In this document: piece after piece, positions 15,521 to 26,900 of the stretch | How positions within the stretch are numbered: the stretch's first letter is position 1 | Layout of the letters: each line of letters opens with the position of its first letter | From: Leucobacter chromiiresistens | GTDB lineage: Bacteria; Actinomycetota; Actinomycetes; Actinomycetales; Microbacteriaceae | Reading direction: 5' to 3' | NCBI RefSeq assembly: GCF_001477055.1 | Contig: NZ_LDRK01000031.1 | Location: forward strand, 1-38,875 | Length of the DNA stretch: 38,875 bases | The notes under the pieces: generated by a model | The model's database searches: none | What the model was told of the DNA's origin: nothing | The model's input: only the letters and a program-made list of their open reading frames with translations | Program-made: the position numbers and the translations under genes

Positions 15521-15528
15521 ATGGTCGC

Positions 15529-16593
15529 ATGAGGTGGAGCGGGCAGACGATGGCGGCGCCGGAGGACGGGGTGCTCCCGGGGCTGGACGCGGCGCGGATC
15601 GCGGCGGTGCCGGGGCACCTGCGCACCGTGCGCTCGCCGGAGTACGCGGGGATGGCGTTCCACGAGGTGCTGGCGAAGAGCGCCCTCAATCGGGTGCACG
15701 GCGATTCGTCGATGCCGTTCTCGTGGACGATCAACCCGTACCGGGGCTGCTCGCACGCCTGCGTGTACTGCTTCGCCCGCGGCTCGCACCGCTACCTCGA
15801 ATTCGACACGGGGAAGGACTTCGACGCGCAGATCGTCGTCAAGGTGAACGTGGCCGAGGTGCTCGGGCGGGAGCTCGCGCGGCCCAGCTGGGCGCGGGAG
15901 TGCGTCGCCCTCGGCACCAACACCGACCCCTATCAGCGCGCGGAGGGGCGCTACCGCCTCATGCCGGGCATCATCACGGCGCTGGCCCGCAGCGGCACGC
16001 CGATGTCGATCCTGACGAAGGGCACGCTGCTCAGGCGGGACCTGCCGCTGCTCGCCGAGGCGGGGGAGCGGGTGCCGGTCGAGCTCGCCATGTCGATCGC
16101 GGTGGGCGACCCCGAGCTGCAGCAGTCGATCGAGCCGGGCACCCCGACCACGCGCGCGCGGCTGGACACGATCGCCGCCGCCCGCGATTCGGGGCTCGCG
16201 GCCGACGTCTTCCTGATGCCGGTGCTGCCCGGTCTCACCGACGGCCCGGATCAGCTCGACCGGCTGCTCCGCGACATCCGCGATGCGGGAGCGCGCTCCG
16301 TCGTCTACGGGGCGCTGCACCTCAGATCGCACGTGAAGCCCTGGTTCCTCGCCTGGCTCGAGCGCGAGCACCCCGAGCTGCTGCCGCGCTACCGCTCCCT
16401 GTTCCCCGGCGCCTCGAGCCGTGCACCGCAGGCGTACCGCACGGAGCTCGCCGCGCGCATCCGCCCGCTCATCGCGCGGTACGGGCTCGACCGCTCGGGC
16501 ACGTCGCGCACCCGCACCCTGGCGCAGAACTCCGCTGCGCGGTCGGCCGCCGCTCAGTCGGCGCCGGGCGATCCGGCGCCGACGCTCTTCTGA
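15529..16593 (+). CDS. Rv2578c-family radical SAM protein (spore photoproduct lyase-like)
   Basis: A 354-aa radical SAM enzyme. The iron-sulfur cluster motif is CSHACVYC (Cys74, 78, 81). Other family landmarks are GTNTDPYQRAEGRYRLMPGII, ILTKGTLLRRDLPLL, and a C-terminus ending in PTLF. This actinobacterial family is related to spore photoproduct lyase, but its substrate has not been established as far as I know. The ATG at 15529 is used because the MRW...Q N-terminus is, from memory, conserved in homologues; ATG 15550, with a GGTGGAG upstream, is an alternative. The LexA box directly in front implies DNA-damage induction, which fits a DNA-lesion role. Confidence 0.88.
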   Translation: MRWSGQTMAAPEDGVLPGLDAARIAAVPGHLRTVRSPEYAGMAFHEVLAKSALNRVHGDSSMPFSWTINPYRGCSHACVYCFARGSHRYLEFDTGKDFDAQIVVKVNVAEVLGRELARPSWARECVALGTNTDPYQRAEGRYRLMPGIITALARSGTPMSILTKGTLLRRDLPLLAEAGERVPVELAMSIAVGDPELQQSIEPGTPTTRARLDTIAAARDSGLAADVFLMPVLPGLTDGPDQLDRLLRDIRDAGARSVVYGALHLRSHVKPWFLAWLEREHPELLPRYRSLFPGASSRAPQAYRTELAARIRPLIARYGLDRSGTSRTRTLAQNSAARSAAAQSAPGDPAPTLF

Positions 16594-16600
16594 CCGCCGC

Positions 16601-16670
16601 TCGGCTCCGTCCGGCTCCGCTCGGCTCCGCTCGGCTCCGCCCGGCTCCGCTCGGCTCCGTCCGGCTCCGT
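16601..16670 (+). repeat. Seven tandem decamers YCGGCTCCGY
   Basis: Seven exact ten-base units, variable only at the first and last base (T/C CGGCTCCG T/C). The array starts seven bases after the radical SAM stop codon and ends seven bases before the long palindrome at 16678. There are no spacers, so this is a simple tandem array. Confidence 0.92.
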
Positions 16671-16677
16671 CCCCTGA

Positions 16678-16735
16678 AGCGGGGTCACTTCTCGTGCGTG
16701 TCGGACGGGCGACACGCACGAGAAGTGACCCCGCT
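16678..16735. repeat. Dispersed palindromic element, copy 2 (perfect hairpin)
   Basis: The arms 16678-16702 and 16711-16735 are perfectly complementary over 25 bases around an eight-base loop, with outer ends AGCGGGGTCAC and inner GTGCGTGTC. It lies between convergent genes and could act as a terminator. It also encodes the last residues and the stop codon (16685-16687) of the minus-strand gene. It is closely similar to the copy at 38818, including an eight-base loop. Confidence 0.92.
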
Positions 16736-17671
16736 CGCACCGGGAGCGGCGGCGCGGGCCAGCGCGATCGCGTCGAGCACGCGCCGGCGGAGCGCATCGC
16801 CGCGCGCCGCGAAGCCGCGCTGCAGGTGCGCGTACTCCCGCTTGCCGGCGGCGGTCTCGATCGCGACGGCCGCGAGCGGCCGTCCATCGGCCCCCGCGTA
16901 CGCGCTGACGTCGTACGGTGACGCGCGCATGTCGACCTCCCGGATGTCGCGCGCCAGCACGAAGGCGTCGAGCAGCAGCTCGCCCGGGATGATCGGCCCG
17001 AGCTTGGCCGCCCACTTGTAGACGTCCATGCCCGCGTGCAGGCACCCAGACTGCTCGGTCTCGGGCTGCGTCTCGCGTGTCGGCCGGAGCTCGTTGAGGG
17101 GCGCCGCATCGGCGGTGAAGAAGCGATAGGCGTCGAAGTGGGAGCAGCTGATCGGGTGGGACTCGACCACCCGGTCGGTGGCCTCGTGGCCGATGCGGAG
17201 GGGTAGCATCGCATGGCGCACCTGCTCGGGCGTCAGGCGATACACCATCGCCCACTCGTGCAGGCCGAAGCAGCCGAAGCGGGGCGGACGGGAGAGCGTC
17301 GCCTCGAGCAGTCGCTCGACGTAGTCGACGGTGCCGCCGCGCCGCTCGAAGAAGGCGCGCAGGTCGAGCTCGGCGGCGACCGAAGCATCGCCGCCGCCGG
17401 CGACCGAAGCGTCGCCGCCGCCCGCTGCGCGGTAGTGCTTCCACGCAGCGCGATCCGACGCGCCAGCGAGCCGCACCGCTGCCCCCGGGTGCCACCGCGC
17501 GAGCTCCGACGGCTTCACGGAGTAGTAGGTCCAGAGGAAGTCCTCGACCGGGTGGCGCTCGCCTCGCAGCCGCCGATCGCGGTGCGCGGCGGTCAGCGCG
17601 TGCGCCCGCTCGGCGTGCGCTCGCTCGCGTGCGCGCCACGCGGGCGGATCGAGAACGGCGACGACGGGCAC
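16685..17671 (-). CDS. Conserved protein of a family often annotated as 3-methyladenine DNA glycosylase
   Basis: A 328-aa soluble protein. Distinct conserved blocks include DFLWTYYSVKP, FGCFGLHEWAMVYR, SHFDAYRFFT, CLHAGMDVYKWAAKLGPIIP and REVDMRASPYDVSAYAG. From memory these occur in an actinobacterial family labelled 3-methyladenine DNA glycosylase; the label lacks an obvious HhH or AlkA motif here and should be treated cautiously. The GTG at 17671 is chosen because TACACT lies six bases upstream (17678-17683), a leaderless arrangement; an ATG at 17758 is the alternative. A duplicated GGGDASVA peptide occurs near residue 90. The C-terminal tail GVTSRACRPSDTHEK and the stop are encoded by the palindromic element, so the natural end was probably replaced. 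Confidence 0.7.
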   Translation of the reverse strand: MPVVAVLDPPAWRARERAHAERAHALTAAHRDRRLRGERHPVEDFLWTYYSVKPSELARWHPGAAVRLAGASDRAAWKHYRAAGGGDASVAGGGDASVAAELDLRAFFERRGGTVDYVERLLEATLSRPPRFGCFGLHEWAMVYRLTPEQVRHAMLPLRIGHEATDRVVESHPISCSHFDAYRFFTADAAPLNELRPTRETQPETEQSGCLHAGMDVYKWAAKLGPIIPGELLLDAFVLARDIREVDMRASPYDVSAYAGADGRPLAAVAIETAAGKREYAHLQRGFAARGDALRRRVLDAIALARAAAPGASGVTSRACRPSDTHEK

Positions 17672-17677
17672 CCAGCG

Positions 17678-17683
17678 AGTGTA
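17678..17683 (-). promoter_or_regulatory. -10 box of a leaderless promoter (minus strand)
   Basis: On the minus strand TACACT ends six bases before the GTG at 17671. It decides the start codon choice for the 328-aa protein. Confidence 0.55.
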
Positions 17684-17952
17684 ACGCTCGGCGGGCAACC
17701 GGGCGCGACGAGATCGCGTCGCACCCGCGCCGCACCCGCACCGCTCGGGCAACGACACGGCGGCGGGTGAAAACGCGGGTGAAGTTGCGCGAAAGCGAGC
17801 TGCGGGCCGCTCGCGTTCTGGTTAGCTGAACGAGTTTGTGGTGGGGGGCCGTGTGCCCGCACCGCCGGGCGACGCGCGAACTGTGCACCGAGCGTCGCCT
17901 CGAACTTCGTCGGGCGGGGCGCCCTGGTGCGCGCAAGGGAAAAGTGGACAAG

Positions 17953-20900
17953 ATGGTGACAGCAGTCGTGGGCGCTCGGCGGAGCCGCGTTCGTTCTCTG
18001 ATCGCGAGCATCGCGACAGGCGCGATCGTCGCGGGATCACTCGTCGCCGTCGGCGTCGGCGCGCAGCAGGCGGTCGCCGCCGAGTGGGCGCCGAAGGTGA
18101 CGGTCGAGAGCGCGGGAGCCGGTGCGAAGAACTTCATCCTCGCCGGCGAGGACGCGTCGTTCACCGTGGAGGTCGCGAACACCGACGGCGGCAAGCAGTT
18201 CAACCTCGGCGTCTCGGCGCTGCTGCCCGAGTCGGTCTCGTTCGTCGCGGGCGGAGGATCGCAGCAGCCGACGCAGGTCTACGGCCCGCTCTCGGTGCTG
18301 CCGAACGAGTCGCGCACCGCTGCGGCGACCGCCGAGAGCTGCGCCGCGAGCGGCCTGATCCCCGCCTCCGAGCTCGACCCGGCCGGGCCCGCGAACCGGT
18401 GCGCGGTACCCGCCGGCCAGCAGCTGTGGGTGTGGGCGAACATCGACGACCTGCCGCAGGGCGGCACGGTGCCGCTCAACGTGACGGTGCGCCCCGACGC
18501 CGCCGCGTACCCCGTCGGCAGCACCATCACCTTCAACGCGACGGCGTACACGAGCGATGATCCGTCGCGCCTGCCCGCCTTCGACGGCTCGGAGAGCAAG
18601 GCGAAGACCGCGGATCACACGTCCAAGCCCGGCGTCGACGCCGACTTCGCGCAGCCCGACGTGCGGGCGCTGCGCGTCACCAAATCCGAGCCGAGCCCCG
18701 AGCGCGAGCTGCTGCGGGGCGTGCACGATCACCCCACTGTCTACACGATCCGAGTCCAGAACACGGGCGAGGCCCCGACCTCGGGAGTGACGGTCACCGA
18801 TTACCTCCCGGCGGGGCTCGAATACCTCGGGCTCGCGGGCGGAGACAACACGACGGCAGGAACAGGCGAGTACACCGTCGACGGGCAGCCGCGGCGCATG
18901 CCCGCGCTGAGCCCCCTCGCCTCCGCCGCGGCCGAGCGCGTGGAGACCGTTGCGCTCTCCGGCGCCGAGGCGGATGCGCTCGGACTCGCCGGGGCGGGCG
19001 TCTACACCAAGGTCACGTGGACGCTGAACGACCTCGCGGGCGGCACGGCCCAGTCGTTCCCCGCATCGGCGGGCACCTCGGGCTCGGTGGAGCTCAAGTA
19101 CTACGCAGCGGTGCCGCTGTTCGAGAACGCGCTGTGGGAGGGGGCCGCGCCCGACGCCGCCTCGGGGCTGCAGGGCGCGAACCTCGGCAACAACACGGGC
19201 CCCTCGACGCGTCACGGCAGCGCGGACGCCGCCGCCCCGGCGGGCGCGCAGGCGCTGACGAACGCCGCCACCGCCTCGGGCGCCTTCACGGGGCCGGTGC
19301 TCGACGACGACGACGCCCTGCGCACCACGTCCGACACCGACACCGAGACCGTCGACGCGGTCGACCTGCACGTCATCAAGCGCGTGCAGGAGGACGCCTT
19401 CACCACGGGAGCGCTGGCGAACTACACGCTGCAGGTGCGCGCGAGCGAGTACGTGGATGCGCGCGACGTGCGGCTCACCGACGTGATCCCGAACGGACTG
19501 TGCCCGGCCTTCCCCGAGCAGTCGCCGGCACCGCGGCTCAGCATCGTGAACGGCGAAGCGGCGGGCGCCTACGCAGACGCCGCCGCCTGGAGCCAGGCAG
19601 TGACTCGCGGATCCGCCTGCAACTACCCGAGCGCCGAAACCGGCGCCGCCGTCGACGCGGCCACCGTCGAATCGATCGAGTTCGACTCCGCCACCGGCGA
19701 GTTCACCGTCGTGTTCGCGGTCGACGCACTCGCGGCCAACACCTCGGCCGAGGTGCGGTACACCCTCATGCAGCGCCCGAACTACACCGGGGCGAAGGGC
19801 AACACCAGCTCGGGCGACCGCCTCACGAACCGCGTCTCGATCACCGGCACGACCTCGCCCATCGCGGCGATCGCGGCCGACCCGGCTCTGCTGGAGCGCG
19901 TCGGCGACGAGCGCCACCCGCTCGACGACTCGCAGGCGACCATCACGTCGCACTTCACGAACATCGAGAAGGAGGTGCTCGCCCGCGGCCGCACCCTCGA
20001 CGAGGGCGTCGCCGATCCCGCAGCCTGGGAGAAGCGGGCCTCGGCTCCGTTCTCGCCCGGCGACCGGGTCTGGTACCGCATCCAGGTGCCCTTCACCGAG
20101 GGCGCCGAGACCCGCAACCCGGTGCTCGACGACTACCTGCCGGCCGGCGTCGACTTCGTCCAGGCGAAGTACGCGTTCACCGGCATGGCCGACGCCGCCG
20201 ACACCGCCGCCCCGCAGTCGCGCACCGACGCCGGATTCCCGCTCGCGTACATCCCCGAACCCGCGGTCGACGGCTCGCGCCTCTCCTGGGATCTCGGCGA
20301 GCAGCGCGGCGACTTCCGCTTCATGCCGCTCGGGAGCTCCCTCACGGTGTTCATCGAGGGCGTCGTCACGGCGCAGTCCGCCTCCGCCGACGATCTCGAC
20401 AGCCCGGCGAACCACGCCAAGTACCAGCAGGTGAACGTCGACGGAGAACTCGCCTTCCGCCGGTCGGACGCGACGATCGACCTCGACTGGGGCGCGACGC
20501 TGCAGAAGGGCATCGAGACCAACACGCACGCCGGCGGCAGCGCGAACCGCGCCTTCGGCGAGGGCGGCAGCGGGGAGACCGTCGCACAGGGCGACACGGT
20601 CACGTACCGCATCGACGTCACCGCTCCGCAGAACACGACGAGCGGCTACCAGATCTGGGACGTGCTGCCCGAGGGGGTGACGGCGGCCGACATCGCGACC
20701 GGCAGCTTCACGGCCAGCCTCTACGACGGCGGCATGCCGGGCAGCCCGGAGACGCCGCTCGACGCCGACGACTTCACGGCGACCGCCGTCGACGCGGTGC
20801 CGAGCGACGGGCCGCAGCTCAGCGCGGAGTACGCCGGCCGATCCGTCGTGATCTGGACCATCTCGAGCGAGGTTCCGGGCTCGTCGCCCGCTACCGGCAC

Positions 20901-23900
20901 GACCGACGCAGTGACGCGCGGATTCACGCTCGGATACGCGCTGAACGTTCCGGACGGCTCCGGCGGAGCCGCGGCCCAGCTGGCGCAGAGCTACGAGAAC
21001 ACGGCGGGCATCGTGAGCTACGACATCCCGCACCCCGGATCCTCAGCGGAGCCGACGACCGTCGTGCCCCAGCAGGAGAGCGGCGGTCAGCTGCTCACGA
21101 ACCGCACCCCGGCCGCCGACGAGGTCGGCTTCGGCGATGCCGATACGTACGACGCGGCCGAGATCCACCTTCCCGACGCCGCGGTGGCGAAGACCCTCGT
21201 CTCCACCGAGATCTCACCGAGCACGCCCGGCGTCAGCGACCCGAACAACGCGGCCGGCGCCATCGTGCAGGGCGAATACGCGACGTTCGAGTACTCGGTC
21301 ACGATTCCCGCGCGCACGACGGTGTCGAACGCGACCCTCGCCGACCGCGGCACGCTGACGAACACGGCGGGCCAGCCCGTCGAGACCCGATACGTCGCGG
21401 GCAGCGCGCAGTACTTCGCGCCCGGCAACGCCACGTCGACCCCCGACGCGTGCGGCACCGGTGCGCTCGCCGGCTTCACCTGCTCCGACTCCGCGTCGGG
21501 CGAGCTCGGCTTCCCGGCGACGTACACGAACCGCACGGCCGGCGACCAGGTGTTCCGCGTGCAGGCGACCTACTGGGTCGGCGACACGAATCCCGGCACG
21601 CTGCAGAATCGCGCAGTACTCGCCTACGATGATCCGGCGGGCGGCGCGCAGCGCACGAAGGCCGCGAACGCGCCGGTGCAGGCCGTCGAGCCGAAGCTCG
21701 CCGTGACGAAGTCGGCGAGCCGCACCACGGGGGTCAACGTCGACCAGCCGGTCACCTTCACGATCGTCGTGGGGAACGGCGCTTCGGCTCCGAAGAGCTA
21801 CGACAACGTGGTGACCGACCGGCTTCCGGCCGGGCTGCGGGTCGATCCCGCATCCTTCACCGTGAACGGCGCGCCCCTGCCCCAGAGCTCGGTCGGGATC
21901 GCCGCGGGCGCCCTCGACGGCAGCAGCGGCGACATCGTCTGGGACTCGGCCGACATCGCCGAGCTGCGCGAGGTGCCGGGTGCGGTCACGCTGACCTATC
22001 AGGCGAAGCTCGACCCGCAGGCGGGTGCCGGGCAGACGTACACCAACACCGTCGACGTGCAGGGCTACACCCTGCCGGCCGCGATCGACGCCGATCACGA
22101 GCGCGGGGGCGCCCTCAGCGCGTCGAGCGCGGCGACCGTCACCGCCGACACGGCGGCCATCACCAAGCACGTGCGCGTGCAGGGGTCGGGAGCGGCATTC
22201 GGCCCCACGGCGAGCGCGCCCGTCGGCGCGACCGCCGAGTACGAGGTGCGCGTCGCCCTGCAGCCGTACGTCAACTACTACGACGTGCAGCTCGAAGACA
22301 TCGGCCTCAAGACGAGCCAGCCGATCTCGAATGCGTCGGTGACGCTGGAGACGGCGGGCGGCGCCACGGCCGACGACACCGCGAACTGGTCGATCGCCGC
22401 GAGCGGCGGCGACACTCGCACCTGGGAGTACACGGCGAACGGCGGCACGATCGCGAGCAGCGCCGACGCGCGGGTGCTCGTGCTGCGCTACGACGTGCTC
22501 ATCGCGAAGGATCTCGTGACCGACGCCCGGGTCGGCAACACGGCGAACTTCATGTGGAAGTCGAGCACTGCGCAGAACGCGGGCTTCCAGACGCTCGCGA
22601 GCTCTGCCGGCGTCGACATCCTGCGCCCGCAGCTCACGGTGGCGAAGGGCGTGAAGCGCACCGGCGCCACGGGGGCGTACACCGCATCTGCGAACGGGCA
22701 GGTCGACCAGCGCTTCACGTACGAGGTGCGCGCCGTGAACGGCAGCGGCGCCGGCCGCAGCGACGCGTTCAACGCCACGATCACCGATCAGGTGCCCGCG
22801 GGAATCGTCGTCGACGAGTCCACGTTCAAGATCGGCGGAGTCGCGGCGCCCGCGGGCGCCGTCTCCAAGTCGGGCAGCACGATCACCTGGAGCATTCCGG
22901 GCCCGGTCGCACCCGGCGCGACGGTCGCGCTCACGTACGAGGCCGCGTTCTCGCCGTCGGCGACGCTCACCTCGGGCGCGAAGCGCAACACGGCGGGCAT
23001 CGCCGGGTACGAATCGTTCCCGACGAACGGCGAGCGCTTCACGTCGACGCAGACCGCGCAGGCCACGGTCACGCCACTCCTTCCCCGCGTCACCCTCGCC
23101 AAGGCGGCGGCCGACACATCGAAGTCCGCCTACGCCGGTGAGCCGTTCGAGTGGGTGCTCACCGCGACGAACGCGGCGAACGGCGGTGCTGCGCAGAAGG
23201 TGGTGCTGACCGACACGCTTCCGGCGAACTGGACGTTCACAGAGGTGAAGCGCATCACGGTCGCCGGCGCAACGGTGGCCTCGACACCCCCCGCGGGCGG
23301 CGCGAACGGCCCGCTCGTGTGGACGTTCGGCAGCGACTCGATCGACGCCTCGACGCCGGTCGTGCTGCAGCCGGGGCAGAGCATCACGATCCGCTACACG
23401 GCGACGCCGAAGAACCCCGACGCGCTCACCGCACCGGGCGTCGGCTCGGCGAACCCGCACACGAACACGCTGAGCGCGGTCACCACGGATCGTCGGAATG
23501 CGACCGGGAGCGCTTCGGGCAGTTACACGGGGGCGAATGCGGCTGACAGCGCGTTCCTCCGCGACGCCAACCTGCACGTCGAGAAGCGGGCGGTCGGCGG
23601 AGTGACCGGCACGGGCGCGCAGGCGACGAACCTGCACGGGCTCGCGACCGGCGCCTGGGTGCCGGGTCAGGGCCCCGTGAGCGGCCGCTACGTCCAGCCC
23701 CAGTGGCGGGTCACCGTGACGAACCAGGGCCCCGACGCCAGCTTCGGCCCGTTCGCCTTCACCGACACCACGGTGCAGCCGAGCGGCGTGCAGACCGGCG
23801 CCTTCTCGGCGCGGTACTACGCGAGCTCCAACGACGCCACGGGCTCGGCGCTCCCGCTCACCTTGAACGGCGACGGCTCGATGGCGGTCGGCCTGACCAC

Positions 23901-26900
23901 GACGAGCCTGAAGGCCGACGGCTCCGACCGCATCGTGCTCACGGCCGACGTCACGGCGATCGACACCGCCACGGCCAGCGCGGCGCAGCTGTCGAACACC
24001 GCCGACGTGCTGGGCCGCACCTTCGAGGCGCAGAACCGCCGCGGCGACAACACGTCGACCGCGCAGCAGGCGCTGAGCCCCATCGCCGACCTCGCGATCG
24101 AGAAGGTCGTCAACACGGCCGACCCGATCGTGGGCTCCCCGATCACCTGGGGCATCACCGTGCGCAACCTCGGCCCGTCGGTCTCGGCGGCGAGTGCGGA
24201 CGCCCCGATCACCATCTCGGACACGGTGCCGGAGGGAGTGACCGGAGCGACGCCGTCGAGCAACGCCGACTGGTCGGCGGCGCTCGCCGACGGCAGCGCC
24301 ATCCCCGCGGCCGGTGTGGACGCCGGCACCGAGATCGTCTGGACGTACCGGGGTGCAGCGATGCCGGTCGGCGCGACCGCGCAGGTGACGCTCTCGGGCA
24401 CGCTCCTGAGCTCGCAGACCGGCGAGCTGCTGAACACCGCGACGGTCGCCCCGGGCGCGACTGCAGAGCCCGCGGGCGGTGACGGGAACAACGCCTCCGA
24501 GGTGGGCGTCACCCCCGACGACCGCACCGCGCTCGGGGTCACGAAGACGCGCGTCGTCGACGACGGCGGCACCTGGCGCCCCGCCACCGCGGACGAGCCG
24601 TTCGTTCCGGGCACCGCGGTGAGCTACCGCATCGACGTGGCGAACAACGGGCCGGCGGATGCCCGTGCGGTGCGCGTGACCGACACGCGCCCGAACGGCC
24701 TGAGCTACTCGAGCCACGTCGGAATCGACGGCGCCGCGTGGAGCGACAGCCACACCGCGACCGCCGACGCCTTCGACCTGCAGGGCTCCCAGGCCCCGCA
24801 GACGACGCGCTCGTTCGTGGTGACGTACGACTCGTCGCCGTCCGTGCTGAACACCATCACGAACGCGGTGGTCGCCTCGGCCGAGAACTCGGGCAACGAG
24901 CCGGAAGCCACCGACAGCACCGGCTCGAACCGCCGCGCCGACGTGTCGATCGCGAAGTCGCACACGGCTCCGGCGGCCGGCGAGGCCGTGCCCGCGGGCG
25001 GCTCGGTGACCTACCGACTGGTCGTCACCAACGAGGGGCCGAGCGACTCCGACGCCCCGATCGCGGTGACCGACGTCCTGCCCGACGGCTTCGCCTACCG
25101 GGCCGGCACCGCGACGGTCGCGGTCGACGGCGCCGCGCCCGTCGCGCTCGAGCCGACGGCGGTCGACGGCACGCTCGCCTGGGCCGATGCCACCGGCGGG
25201 GCCGATCTGCCGCTCGGGGCCGCCGCCGTAATCGCGTTCGTCGCGGACGTCGACGCCGACCTCGCGCCGCAGGCCGCAGTGCGCAACAGCGCCGACGTGT
25301 CGGCGCCGAACGACACCGATCCTGCCAACAACCACGCCGAGGACGAGATCGACCTGGTGCGCTCCGCGACCATGTCGGTCGAGAAGACCGCCGACAGCGG
25401 CACGGCGCTCGCGGGCGGCACCGTCGACTACACGCTGCAGGTGACGAACGCGGGCCCGTCCGCCGCGCCGGCGCAGATCGCCGACGCACTGCCCGAGGGC
25501 ATGACGCTCGTGGCGATCTCGGGCGACGGGTGGAACTGCGACGCCTCCGCGCCGGGCACGCGCAGCGCCTCGTGCGCGTACGCCGAGCACGACGGCCTGC
25601 TCCCGGTGGGCAGCAGTACGCTGCGGGTCACCGCGGCGGTCGCGCCGACCGTGCTGGCAGGCGTCGAGCTCGAGAACACCGCCACGCTCACCTGGAGCGA
25701 CAGCGCAGGGACGCGGAGCGACGAGGACGCGGCGACCGTCGCCGTCGTCGCGGAGGCGGACCTCGGCATCGAGAAGCTCGTGATCGACGAGCCCGAGGGC
25801 GACGCGGTCGCCGACGCCGGCGTGCTCGCCGGAGAGTCGATCTGGTACCGCCTGCAGGTGCGCAACTTCGGCCCGAGCGATGCGGTCGGCCCGATCGTCG
25901 TCACCGACACCCTCCCGCTCGGCGTCACCGTCGACGAATCGCTCGCTGCGGTCGGCCCCTGGAGCGTGCAGGCCTCCGACGCCGATGCCGAGACGCCGCA
26001 GGTGGTCACGTTCACGCTCGCCGCGGGCCTCCCGGCCGATACCGCGGCCGATGCGGATCGCGGCATCGCGCCCGTCATCGAGTTCGAGGCGCGCTTCGCG
26101 CCGACCCTCGCTGCGGGCACCCTGACGAACACCGCCGCGGTCGCGTCGGAGACGCCGGAGCCCTCCGGCGATCCGCACCCGAACGACGACTCGGCGGCCG
26201 TCGAGGTGACGCGCAACGCCGATGTCCGGCTCGAGAAGGGGCACATCGCGGCAGCGCCCGACGAGTTCGAGATCGGCGACACGGTCGTCTTCACCTTCGA
26301 CGCGCGCAACAGCGGGCCCTCGTCGTCGAACACGCTGACCATCACCGACACCCTGCCCGCCGGGCTCGCCTACATCGACGGCAGCGCCGCGGGCGACGGG
26401 TGGAGCGTGACCGGCGCGACGCCGGCCGCCGATGGCGCGACCACCGTGGTGGCCGCGTACTCCGGAACGGTGCTCCCCGGCGCGTCGGCGCCTCAGCTGC
26501 AGCTCTCGGCGCGCGTCACGGCCGATATCGGCACGCGCACCGAGGTCACGAACGAGGCGTGCGCCGCATCGCCCGAGGCTCCGGCCCCGGACTCCCCGGC
26601 TGCCCCCGGGTGCGACGACGACGCGATCACCGTCGTGCCCCTCGCCGATCTGCTGATCTCCAAGACCCTCGACGAGCGCGCCACCCCCGAGTCGGGCATC
26701 ACCGCCGGCGAGGCGATCGCTTGGCGCATCGCTCCCCGCAATGCGGGGCCCTCGGTCTCGGTGAGCACGGGCACCGCGCCCATCACGATCACCGACACCC
26801 TGCCCGCGGGCGTCTCGCAGGTCGCGGATCCCTCCACCGAGATGTGGGCCGCGACCGTCGAGCGCGACGGCGAGCGGGCAGCCTTCCCGGCGCGCGCCGG

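Noticed and set aside
16678-16735. Insertion-sequence end or attachment site.
   Set aside because: No transposase or integrase and no target duplication seen; better described as a dispersed palindrome.
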